DNA of 64,000 nt from Actinoplanes flavus (lineage in GTDB: Bacteria > Actinomycetota > Actinomycetes > Mycobacteriales > Micromonosporaceae), in the NCBI RefSeq assembly GCF_017592555.1, contig NZ_JAGFNS010000010.1, forward strand, positions 17,545-81,544, given 5' to 3'. Both the position numbers and the translations under genes were made by a program. The notes under the pieces are model-generated. The model was not told the DNA's origin and did not search any database. It saw only the letters and a program-made list of their open reading frames with translations. Positions 51,359 through 58,909 of this stretch are shown piece by piece. Position 1 is the first letter of the stretch. Each line of letters starts with the position of its first letter.

Positions 51359-51771
51359 CGGCGCAGCTCCATCCGGCCGTTCGCGCAGCACGCGGGAGTC
51401 GTCCGCTCGTCGTAGAACATGGTGGTGGCGGTGCCGCCGCAGGACTTGCAGGCGATGACGAGCACCCGGTACTGGCTGGACTCACCGGGTTGGGTGGCGC
51501 GGTCCCCGTCGCCGACGCCCGGCTCACCACCGGCCTGACCGAGGTCTTCGAACACCCGGGCGCGGCTCGTGACACCGACGACGACACCGCCCACCGTCAG
51601 CTCGATGTGCCCGGCTTCCGGGTGCTCGTCGTACTTCTTGCGGAGATTGCGCCGGGCCTCGGGGACGGAGACGTCGTCCGGCTCCTCGTGGACCAGGTCG
51701 GCCTGATCCGTGGAGGGATCCAGGAGACTCTTGAATTTCAGTCGCAACCTCGGCCACGCCGCATCGCCCAT
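51355..51771 (-). CDS. small Cys-motif protein at the head of the vWA-MoxR operon
   Basis: This 138-residue protein starts MGDAAWPRLRLKFKSLLDP. A C-terminal IACKSCGGTATTMFYD and CCANGRMELRR supply a CxxC and a CC, a likely zinc ribbon. The middle contains a putative beta-strand pair (ELTVGGVVVGVTSRARVFE). The ATG at 51771 lacks a strong ribosome site; GTG 51798 overlaps the stop of the ManD gene (GTGA) and is equally possible, which would tie the operon to manD transcription. Confidence 0.65.
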   Translation of the reverse strand: MGDAAWPRLRLKFKSLLDPSTDQADLVHEEPDDVSVPEARRNLRKKYDEHPEAGHIELTVGGVVVGVTSRARVFEDLGQAGGEPGVGDGDRATQPGESSQYRVLVIACKSCGGTATTMFYDERTTPACCANGRMELRR

Positions 51772-51794
51772 ACCGGGTTCTGACGGACGGGAAC

Positions 51795-53003
51795 TCACCA
51801 GCTGTGCACGGTGCCGTCCTCGAGGCGGTTGACCGGCAGACTGGCCGCCCGGTACGGGTACCGGGCGGCCAGTTCCTCGTCGATGTCGACGCCGAGGCCC
51901 GGCTCCTCGGACGGGTGCAGGTAGCCGCCCTCGAACCGGTAGCCGTGCGGGAAGACGGCGTCGGTGGCCTCGGTGTGGCGCATGTACTCCTGGAGGCCGA
52001 AGTTGGGGATGGCCAGGTCGAGGTGCAGGGCGGCGGCCATGCAGACGGGGGAGAGGTCGGTCGCGCCGTGCGAGCCGCTGCGTACGTGGTAGAGGTTGGC
52101 CAGGTCGAAGATGCGCCGCAGGTGGGTGATGCCGCCGGCGTGCACCACCGTCGTACGGATGTAGTCGATGAGCTGCTCGGTGATCAGTTGCTGACAGTCC
52201 CAGATGGAGCTGAACACCTCGCCCACCGCGATCGGGGTGGTGGTGTGCTGCCGGATCAGGCGGAAGCCCTCCTGGAGTTCGGCCGGGACCGGGTCCTCGA
52301 TCCAGGTGAGGTGGTAGGGCTCCAGGCTCTTGCCGAGCCGGGCCGCCTCGATCGGGGTGAGCCGGTGGTGTACGTCGTGCAGCAGTCTCAGCGTGGGCCC
52401 GAACTCCTCGCGGACCCGGGCGAACACCCGCGGGACGTGGTCCAGATAGTGGGCGGTGGACCAGACGTTCTCGGTGGGGATCGCGGCGTCGGCGGGCTCG
52501 TAGAACATCCGGTCCTTGCTGACACCGTAGGTGCTCTCCAGTCCGGGGATGCCGGTCTGCACCCGCACGGCCCGGTAACCCAGGTCCACGTATCCCGAGA
52601 TCTCGGTCAGCACCGCATCGATCGAGTCGGCGTTGGCGTGGCCGTAGACGGTCACGCCTTCCCGGGAGCGCCCACCCAGCAGCTGATAGACGGGCAGCCC
52701 CGCCACCTTGCCCTTGATGTCCCACAGGGCGGTGTCCACGGCCGCGATCGCCGTCATCGTCACCGGACCGCGCCGCCAGTAGGCGCCCTTGTACAGGTAC
52801 TGCCAGATGTCCTCGATCCGGGCCGGGTCCCGCCCGGTCAACTGCGGCGCCACGTGCTCGGTGAGATAGGCGGCGACGGCCAGTTCCCGCCCGTTCAGCG
52901 TCGCGTCCCCGACCCCGTACACCCCCTCGTCGGTGACGATCTTCACGGTGACGAAGTTGCGGTCGGGGCAGGTCACGATGACCCGGACCTCGGCGATCTT
53001 CAC
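51795..53003 (-). CDS. manD: D-mannonate dehydratase-like enolase-superfamily enzyme
   Basis: This 402-residue enzyme dehydrates D-mannonate (or a related sugar acid) to a 2-keto-3-deoxy acid. The ManD signature is clear: NFVTVKIVTDEGVYGVGDATLNGRELAVAAYL, YKGAYWRRGPVTMTAIAAVDTALWDIKGK, RAVRVQTGIPG, LLHDVHHRLTP, the metal ligands in EDPVPAELQ and EVFSSIWDCQ, and the YIRTTVVHAGGITHLRRIFD/HVRSGSHGATDLSP region. GTG 53003 has GGAGG eight bases upstream. It stands alone with an ATCGATATCG-type palindrome (CGATATCG at 53024-53031) in its upstream region. Confidence 0.93.
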   Translation of the reverse strand: MKIAEVRVIVTCPDRNFVTVKIVTDEGVYGVGDATLNGRELAVAAYLTEHVAPQLTGRDPARIEDIWQYLYKGAYWRRGPVTMTAIAAVDTALWDIKGKVAGLPVYQLLGGRSREGVTVYGHANADSIDAVLTEISGYVDLGYRAVRVQTGIPGLESTYGVSKDRMFYEPADAAIPTENVWSTAHYLDHVPRVFARVREEFGPTLRLLHDVHHRLTPIEAARLGKSLEPYHLTWIEDPVPAELQEGFRLIRQHTTTPIAVGEVFSSIWDCQQLITEQLIDYIRTTVVHAGGITHLRRIFDLANLYHVRSGSHGATDLSPVCMAAALHLDLAIPNFGLQEYMRHTEATDAVFPHGYRFEGGYLHPSEEPGLGVDIDEELAARYPYRAASLPVNRLEDGTVHSW

Positions 53004-53097
53004 GCGGGATCCTCCTTGACGGACGATATCGATGGGCCGGCTCGATGAAGTCTGTCAGTACCGGTTTCGCCGCCCGCCCAACCATCCAGGGGTGCCC

Positions 53098-53598
53098 ATG
53101 CGTTGGACAGGTGTGGACAGCGAATTCGCCGCCTTCGTCGAGGCACGCCAGCACCGGCTGCTGCGCTCGGCGTACCTCGTCTGCGGCGACCACCACCTCG
53201 CCCAGGACCTGGTGCAGGGCGCCCTCGTCAAACTCGCCCTGCGGTGGAGCCGCGTCCGGGACGGCGACCCGGAGGCGTTCCTGCGGACGGTCATCTACCG
53301 CGACGCCGTCTCCTGGTGGCGGCGCCGCCGGCGCGAGGACCTCAGCGACGCCCCGCCGGAGCGCCCCGACAGTGGTGCGGACGTGCCGAACCGGCTGGTC
53401 TTCGCCGCGGCGCTGCGCCGGCTGCCGCCCCGCCAGCGGGCCGTGCTGGTGCTGCGGTACTTCGACGACCTCACCGAGGCACGGACCGCGGAGATCCTCG
53501 GCGTCACGGTCGGAACGGTGAAGAGCCAGGCCAGCGCGGGCCTGCGGAAACTGCGGGAGCTCGCGCCGGAGCTCGGCGAGATGGCCGGGAGGGGCTGA
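53098..53598 (+). CDS. SigE-family ECF sigma factor
   Basis: This 166-residue sigma factor of the actinobacterial SigE70-type has region 2 (HRLLRSAYLVCGDHHLAQDLVQGALVKLALRW) and region 4 (LRRLPPRQRAVLVLRYFDDLTEARTAEILGVTVGTVKSQASAGLRKLREL). ATG 53098 is preferred; GTG 53092 and an upstream frame from 53032 are alternatives. Two bases separate it from the linked membrane protein gene, its probable regulator. Confidence 0.9.
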   Translation: MRWTGVDSEFAAFVEARQHRLLRSAYLVCGDHHLAQDLVQGALVKLALRWSRVRDGDPEAFLRTVIYRDAVSWWRRRRREDLSDAPPERPDSGADVPNRLVFAAALRRLPPRQRAVLVLRYFDDLTEARTAEILGVTVGTVKSQASAGLRKLRELAPELGEMAGRG

Positions 53599-53600
53599 CG

Positions 53601-54800
53601 ATGGGTACGAACCGGCTCACCGAACTTCTCGAGCAGGCCTCGGCCGAGGTGCCGCCACCGGCGATGGCCGCGACCGCCTGGGCCACCGCCCGCCGGGTCC
53701 GCCGGCGCCGGCAGCTGATCGCCGGGGTCGCCGCCTTCGCCACCGTGGTCGCGGTGAGCGTGCCGCTCAGCACCCGGGGCGGGACTCCACCGGCGCCGCC
53801 GGCCGTCACGCCGTCCGCGATCGCGGTCGCGCCCGGCGTCGACGCCATGCCGGCCGATCTCACCCGGCGTACCCTGGCGCCCTTCCCGGAGGCGCTGACC
53901 ATCCCGGAGGACGCCGCCGAGCTGTCCGAGCACCCGGTGGACCGGGCGGCCGCCGTCGTCCAGAAGGTCGATCTGGAGGGCCGCGTCGACCCCCCGCTGT
54001 ACGTGCTCGACCTCGACGGCGACTGGACCCGGATCGACGTGGGCGACCTGCGGCCTACCCGTGACGAGAACGGCAATCAGGCGTACGCGCTGCGCTCCAC
54101 CGCGCTCTCCCCGGACGGCCGCCGGATCGCCGTCCCGCAGCCGCAGGCCCTGGTGGTGATCGACCTGACCACCGCCGAGGCCCACCGCGTCCCGGTGCCG
54201 GGCTACAACGAGCAGGTCATGTGGTGGGGCGACGAGACCGTCCTGGTCGGCGCGGGCGGCCCCGGTGTGGTCCGGGTCGACTGGCGGACCGGCGCGGTCA
54301 CCCCGGAACCGGCCGGGATCTCCGCCTGGAGCAGCGCCGGCGCCCGGCAGGTGAGCGCCGGGGCGATCCCCGAACTGGTGGTGATCGACGGGCGGCGGAT
54401 GGCCCGCGGCTGGGTGCTCGGGGACCCGAAGCCGGCGTGGGAGTCGCCGATCGACGAGAGCGGCCTGCCCGGCGGCTACCGGATCAGCGAGTGGTACGGC
54501 CCGGCCCTGCCCGACGACGCCGGCCGGGTGGCCGCCCCCGCCTGGGGCAGCCGTCCCGGATTCGAGGGCTCCGAGATGCTGACCGTGGTGAACGCGCGCA
54601 CCGGCGTGGTGGAGCGGATCCTCGACCTCGGCTTCGGGCGGGGCAAGGGCTGCTGCGCGGCGCTCGCCTGGGTCGGCGACCACGTGCTGCTGGCGCGGAC
54701 CGACCGGGAGGGCCTGATCACCTGGGACACGCGTACCGGGGTGGTCACCCAGGTCACCGTCGCGCCGATCGAGGCCCTCCTGTCGGTCCGCCTGCCCTGA
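53601..54800 (+). CDS. membrane protein linked to the SigE-family sigma factor, beta-propeller-like
   Basis: This 399-residue protein has a short basic cytosolic N terminus with Trp and Arg repeats, one transmembrane helix (LIAGVAAFATVVAVSVPL, about residues 40-57), and an outer region of repeated strands with WD-like turns (ALSPDGRRIAVPQPQALVVIDLTTAEAHRV, VRVDWRTGAVTP, LITWDTRTGVV) suggesting a beta propeller. No zinc anti-sigma motif is present, so anti-sigma function is inferred only from position. Convergent with the ketopantoate-reductase-like gene, one base apart. Confidence 0.78.
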   Translation: MGTNRLTELLEQASAEVPPPAMAATAWATARRVRRRRQLIAGVAAFATVVAVSVPLSTRGGTPPAPPAVTPSAIAVAPGVDAMPADLTRRTLAPFPEALTIPEDAAELSEHPVDRAAAVVQKVDLEGRVDPPLYVLDLDGDWTRIDVGDLRPTRDENGNQAYALRSTALSPDGRRIAVPQPQALVVIDLTTAEAHRVPVPGYNEQVMWWGDETVLVGAGGPGVVRVDWRTGAVTPEPAGISAWSSAGARQVSAGAIPELVVIDGRRMARGWVLGDPKPAWESPIDESGLPGGYRISEWYGPALPDDAGRVAAPAWGSRPGFEGSEMLTVVNARTGVVERILDLGFGRGKGCCAALAWVGDHVLLARTDREGLITWDTRTGVVTQVTVAPIEALLSVRLP

Positions 54801-54801
54801 C

Positions 54802-55770
54802 CTACTTGTGGTTCACCCCGTGCATCAGCGCCAGGATCGCCCGGTTCAGCGGCACCGGCACCCCGTGCTGCTCGCCGAGCCGGACCACCGCGCCGGTGAT
54901 CAGCTCGTGCTCGGTGGCCCGGCCGGCCAGCCGGTCGTACAGCATCGACGTGCCGTCGTCCTCGGCGAACCCGTCGTAGATCTCCATCGTGTGCTCGAGG
55001 TCGGCGTCGGAGAGCCGGGCCCCGGCCGCCCGGCCCACCGCGATCGCCTCGTCGAGCAGCGCCCGGGTCAGCTCCCGGACCGCCGGCTCGTGCTGGATGA
55101 CCGACATCCGTTTCATGGTCAGTGAGGTCACCGGGTTCGCCCCGACGTTGGTCAGCAGCTTGCGCCACGCCGCCGTGGGGAAGTCGGCGACCCGTTCGAC
55201 GTGCAGCCACGACCCGTCCAGCAGCGCGGTGAACCGGTCCGCCGGATCGGTCCGCGACAGGTCCGTGGCCGTCGTCGCCGGGCCCTCGCTGAAGGTCGCC
55301 CGCGCCGTGCTCGCGACCGTGCCGGGCGCGCCCGGCACGGTGATCCGGGCGCCCATCCGGTGCAGCACGTGACCTGGGCCGAGCGACTCCGCCGCCACGT
55401 AGACCAGCGCCGGCAGCACCCGCGTGCCGCGCGGCACCAGCGGTCCGATCCGCTCGGCGTGGTCGACGCCGTTCTGCAGCACCACCACGGTCGTGTGCGG
55501 ACCCACCAGCGGCCCGAACCAGGCGGCCGCGCCCGTCGCGTCCTGCGCCTTGGTGGCCAGCAGCACCCAGTCCACCTCGGTCGCCTCGCTCGGGTCGACC
55601 AGCACCGGGACGTCCAGCTCGCGCACGCTGTCGGCGCGCTCGACGACCAGCCGCTCCGGGCGGCGCCGGGCGCAGACGACGACGTCGTGGCCGGCGTCGA
55701 CCGCCGCGGCGGCGACCACCGTGCCGACCGCGCCGGCGCCGATCACCGCGACGCGAGTCCTCGTGGACAT
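54802..55770 (-). CDS. ketopantoate reductase-like (ApbA/PanE family) oxidoreductase
   Basis: This 322-residue enzyme reduces a 2-keto acid with NAD(P)H. GxGAxG motif VAVIGAGAVGTVVAA (residues 8-22), ATKAQD (about 72) and VVLQNGVDH are family hallmarks, and the C-terminal domain has the catalytic Lys region WRKLLTNVGANPVTSLTMKR. Primary panE genes usually sit with panBC, absent here, so a broader 2-ketoacid role is likely. GGAGG lies upstream of the start. Controlled probably by the palindrome at 55788. Confidence 0.9.
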   Translation of the reverse strand: MSTRTRVAVIGAGAVGTVVAAAAVDAGHDVVVCARRRPERLVVERADSVRELDVPVLVDPSEATEVDWVLLATKAQDATGAAAWFGPLVGPHTTVVVLQNGVDHAERIGPLVPRGTRVLPALVYVAAESLGPGHVLHRMGARITVPGAPGTVASTARATFSEGPATTATDLSRTDPADRFTALLDGSWLHVERVADFPTAAWRKLLTNVGANPVTSLTMKRMSVIQHEPAVRELTRALLDEAIAVGRAAGARLSDADLEHTMEIYDGFAEDDGTSMLYDRLAGRATEHELITGAVVRLGEQHGVPVPLNRAILALMHGVNHK

Positions 55771-55787
55771 GAACCAGCCTCCCCAAT

Positions 55788-55809
55788 AACTGAGAATGTT
55801 TTCTCAGTT
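55788..55809 (-). promoter_or_regulatory. perfect 22-bp palindromic operator
   Basis: AACTGAGAA (55788-55796) and TTCTCAGTT (55801-55809) are perfect complements with a 4-bp spacer, 18 bp upstream of the panE-like start. This is the size and symmetry of a TetR or MarR site. The nearby TetR gene at 58208 is a candidate binder, unproven. Confidence 0.6.
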
Positions 55810-55935
55810 CCCATCTTGCGGGAGGGTCTTTTCGGCTCTGTTACGTCGCGTGGTGTCCCACCCCACACCGGCGAACATCCCGGGCCACCCGCGCAACCGG
55901 CGCGCGGTAGCCTGACGAAGTCGAGCGGAGGGCAG

Positions 55936-56460
55936 ATGGACACGTACGGGATTGAGCCCGCTGACATGGGTGCGGCTCCGTCGGTGGCACGGTTGCTGCT
56001 GGAGCTTCGCGGCCGCACGAGCGTCGACGTCCGCCCGTCGGGCCGCTCACTCCAGGTCCGCCCGAAGGACTCGAACGTCATCGCGGTGCACATCCACCCC
56101 GGCGGCATCGACCTGGCCCTCGACCAGGACCGGGCCAACGAGGTGGCGCTCTCCATCGAGGGCGCGTACGTGCGCGACGACGAGCCGGTCACCCAGGTGT
56201 CCGTCGAGGCCTACCTGATCGACGCCAACTACGACGCCCTGCTCGCCGCCGCCGTCGAGGCCGTCGAGCAGCGCGCAGCGGCGAAGGCCACGAAGGCGGC
56301 CGCCGCCCCGCGCGCCCGGGCCACCTCCACCGGCACCCGGGCCGCCGCCAAGCCGAAGGCCGCCGCGAAGCCGGCGCCCCGCCCCGAGCCGGCCCGCTGC
56401 CCCAAGTGCCGGCAGTACGAGCTGCTCGCCAGCGGCGAGTGCCCCTCCGGCTACTGCTGA
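55936..56460 (+). CDS. hypothetical protein with Ala/Lys-rich linker and Cys4 tail
   Basis: This 174-residue cytosolic protein has an N-terminal globular half (about 1-110), a disordered Ala/Lys/Pro/Thr linker (about 115-150) reminiscent of histone-H1-like tails, and a compact C-terminal CPKCRQYELLASGECPSGYC with four Cys, a likely zinc knuckle. No function known. AGCGGAGG-type ribosome site precedes the ATG. 21 bp before the CoA transferase gene, so possibly one transcript. Confidence 0.7.
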   Translation: MDTYGIEPADMGAAPSVARLLLELRGRTSVDVRPSGRSLQVRPKDSNVIAVHIHPGGIDLALDQDRANEVALSIEGAYVRDDEPVTQVSVEAYLIDANYDALLAAAVEAVEQRAAAKATKAAAAPRARATSTGTRAAAKPKAAAKPAPRPEPARCPKCRQYELLASGECPSGYC

Positions 56461-56481
56461 CCCGGCCCCGACCCGCCGACC

Positions 56482-57819
56482 GTGGACCTGCTGCCCGGCG
56501 TGCTGGCCGCCCTCGACCTCCCCACTCCCGAGGGCTTCCGCCCGCCGGACGGCCGCTCCGGCGGGCCGGCGTTCGCGTCGCCGCTCGCGGTCGGTGACTG
56601 CGCGGTCGCCTCGGTGGCCGCCTGCCTCGTCGCCGCCGCCGAACTGGCGCACGCCCGCACCGGCAGCCGCCCCGGCATCGCCCTGGACACCGCCCACGTG
56701 GCGGCCGCCATGCGCAGCGAGATCCACTTGCGTGACCCGGCCGGCAACGGGATCGACGGCTTCGCGCCCCTGTCCCGCCTGTGGCCGGCCGCGGACGGCT
56801 GGGTGCGCACCCACGCCAACTACCCGTGGCACCGCGCCGCGCTGCTGACCGCGCTCGGCGTCACCGACGATCCCGGCCCGGCGATCGCCGCGCTTCCCGC
56901 CGCCGAGGTCGAACGCCGCGTCTACGCCGCCGGCGGCCTCGCGGTCGCCGCCCGGACCCCGGACCAGTGGCGTGCCGCATGCCCGCCGGACGACGCGCCA
57001 CTGGTCAGCCTCACCCCCACCGCGGATGCACCCGCCCGGGCCGCGGCTCCCGGCCCACTGCCCGCCTCCGGCCTGCGGATCCTGGACCTGACCAGGGTGA
57101 TCGCCGGGCCGGCCGGCACCCGGATGCTGGCGGCGCTCGGCGCCGACGTGCTGCGGGTGGACGACCCCAACCGCCCGGAACTCCCGCTGCACGCCCTCGA
57201 CGGCGTCATCGGCAAGCTCAGCACCGAGATCGACGCCGCCGCCGTCGACGGCCGGCACGCCCTGGACCGCCTGGTCGGGGAGGCCGACGTGGTGGTCACC
57301 GGCTACCGCCCGGGCGCGCTGCGCCGCTTCGGCCTGGCCCCGGACCAGATCGCCGACCGTCATCCCGGCACCATCGTCGCCACCCTCTCCGCCTGGGGAA
57401 GCGGCCCCTGGGCCGGGCGCCGCGGCTTCGACAGCCTGGTCCAGATCGCCACCGGAATCGGCTGGGCGGTCAGCCCGGACGGCATCCGCCCCGGCACGCT
57501 GCCCTGCCAGCTGCTCGACCACGCCACCGGTTACCTGCTCGCCGCCGGCATCCTCACGGCGCTGGCCCGCCGGGCTGCCGGCGGCCCCGCCACCCACGTC
57601 TCCGTCTCGCTCACCCGCACCGCGACCTGGCTGCTGGATCAACCCCGCAAACCCCCTCTCCCCGGTACGCGCGACGCGCACCCGGCCATCGACGACCACC
57701 GCGTCCCGCTGGGCGACGGCTGGACCGGCATCAGCCCACCGGGCCTCCTGGACGGCCACCCCCTGCGCTGGCCCCACCTGCCACCCCGCTACGGCCAATC
57801 CCCACCCGCGTTCCCATGA
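56482..57819 (+). CDS. CaiB/BaiF-type CoA transferase with rearranged order
   Basis: This 445-residue protein carries the class III CoA-transferase core, but the hallmark LRILDLTRVIAGPAGTRMLAALGADVLRVDDP, normally at the N terminus, appears at about residue 195. VVVTGYRPGALRRFGL and FDSLVQIATGIGWA follow normally. The N-terminal ~190 residues (DCAVASVAACLVAAAELAHAR...) resemble the C-terminal part of a partner half, so the chain looks like a fused or permuted dimer half. GTG start with no strong ribosome site. Substrates unknown. Confidence 0.75.
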   Translation: MDLLPGVLAALDLPTPEGFRPPDGRSGGPAFASPLAVGDCAVASVAACLVAAAELAHARTGSRPGIALDTAHVAAAMRSEIHLRDPAGNGIDGFAPLSRLWPAADGWVRTHANYPWHRAALLTALGVTDDPGPAIAALPAAEVERRVYAAGGLAVAARTPDQWRAACPPDDAPLVSLTPTADAPARAAAPGPLPASGLRILDLTRVIAGPAGTRMLAALGADVLRVDDPNRPELPLHALDGVIGKLSTEIDAAAVDGRHALDRLVGEADVVVTGYRPGALRRFGLAPDQIADRHPGTIVATLSAWGSGPWAGRRGFDSLVQIATGIGWAVSPDGIRPGTLPCQLLDHATGYLLAAGILTALARRAAGGPATHVSVSLTRTATWLLDQPRKPPLPGTRDAHPAIDDHRVPLGDGWTGISPPGLLDGHPLRWPHLPPRYGQSPPAFP

Positions 57820-57840
57820 TCGTGTCCAGCTGGTCGTCAG

Positions 57841-58072
57841 TGCTGTCTCAGCACCGTGGAGACAGCACTGACAGCCAGCCGATCGCCTCCGTCTGGCCCT
57901 GGGTGCTGTTTGGCGGGCCTCGAGACAGCGCTGGCAGCCAGCTGATCGCCTCCGGCTGGGGCTGGGTGCTGTTTGGCGGGCCTCGAGACAGCGCTGGCAG
58001 CCAGCTGATCGCCTCCGGCTGGGGCTGGGTGCTGTTTGGCGGGCCTCGAGACAGCGCTGACAGCCAGCCGTG
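57841..58072. repeat. 63-bp tandem repeat block (about 3.3 copies) with hairpin
   Basis: Units run 57863-57925 (diverged), 57926-57988, 57989-58051 and a partial copy from 58052; the middle two are essentially identical. The first unit is preceded by a perfect 9-bp hairpin TGCTGTCTC/GAGACAGCA (57841-57867). As 63 = 3 x 21, all frames stay open; on the minus strand the repeat would read in 21-residue units ending SALSRGPPNSTQ. Lacking a start with a ribosome site or any known protein, I regard it as a minisatellite between the CoA transferase and TetR genes. Confidence 0.85.
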
Positions 58073-58195
58073 ACCCACCACTCACGCCCGGATGGGCGCG
58101 GCACGGTCTCGCGTGGCAGGTGCTCGCGTGTGCCGGCGGGACCGGGGCGGTGCGTTCGTGGCAGGTGTGGGCGTACCGGGAATGGTGGGGGTCTT

Positions 58196-58201
58196 TAGGA
58201 T
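58196..58201 (+). promoter_or_regulatory. -10 of a likely leaderless promoter
   Basis: TAGGAT ends 6 nt before the ATG of the TetR gene; no ribosome site intervenes. Confidence 0.45.
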
Positions 58202-58207
58202 TTCGGC

Positions 58208-58810
58208 ATGTCGGCGGCGGGAGCTCGGGAGCGGCCACGCCGCGGTGACGCGCGATTGCGGCGTGCGGCGCTGCTGGCCGCGGTGGGGGAGTTGCTGGCC
58301 GAGCGGGGGCCGGGGTTCTCGCTGGCGGAGGCGGCCGGGCTGGCCGGGGTCTCGACGGCGACCGCCTACCGGAATTTCGCCGATCCGGAGAGTGCGATCG
58401 ACGCGTTCTTCGCGGAGCTGATCGGGGATCTGCTGGAGGCGTTCGATGCGCTGCCCGGTGGCGCCGACCCGCTGGCGGACGTGCGCACGGTCTGCCGGGA
58501 GTGGGTCGAGCAGGCGTCGCGGTGGGGTGCCGCGGCTGTGCATATTCGGTCACCGCGAGGGGTGCTGGCGCGGCGTGGGGAGGCCGATCCAGTCGTCGGC
58601 GGGCTGTATGAACGGCTCGCGCGGCTCGTCGAGGCGGCGATCGCGGCGGGCGCGGTGCCGCGGCAGGACGTGCGGTTCGCGGTGCTGATGTGGGTGACGA
58701 TCTTCGATGAGCGGGTGGTCGTGGACGTGACCCGGACGCTGGAATGGAGCACGGACCAGGCGGCGGAGCATCTCACCGGAGCGCTCCTCAGGGTTCTGGG
58801 GCGATCCTGA
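58208..58810 (+). CDS. TetR-family transcriptional regulator
   Basis: This 200-residue regulator has an N-terminal HTH (LRRAALLAAVGELLAERGPGFSLAEAAGLAGVSTATAYRNFAD) and a variable ligand domain. It precedes the zinc-metallopeptidase-like gene by 99 bp in the same direction. Its ligand and targets are unknown; the palindrome at 55788 has the right symmetry for a TetR dimer. Confidence 0.92.
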   Translation: MSAAGARERPRRGDARLRRAALLAAVGELLAERGPGFSLAEAAGLAGVSTATAYRNFADPESAIDAFFAELIGDLLEAFDALPGGADPLADVRTVCREWVEQASRWGAAAVHIRSPRGVLARRGEADPVVGGLYERLARLVEAAIAAGAVPRQDVRFAVLMWVTIFDERVVVDVTRTLEWSTDQAAEHLTGALLRVLGRS

Positions 58811-58859
58811 CAAGTCTTTGGGATGGTTCTTGGACAGGTGCGTTGACTTACGCTCGACG

Positions 58860-58881
58860 GAGGAATCCGCTGTAGTTCCTC
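58860..58881 (+). promoter_or_regulatory. inverted repeat upstream of the metallopeptidase-like gene
   Basis: GAGGAA (58860-58865) and TTCCTC (58876-58881) are perfect 6-bp arms with 10-bp spacing, 28 bp before the start codon, downstream of a TTGACT (58843-58848). A regulator site or a small leader hairpin. Confidence 0.35.
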
Positions 58882-58909
58882 GGAAAATCAACGGCGGCCG
58901 GAGGCACTC

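Noticed and set aside
57848..58081. 77-codon minus-strand ORF made of 21-residue repeats
   Set aside because: Openness follows from the 63-bp repeat length; no ribosome site, start context or homologue supports it.
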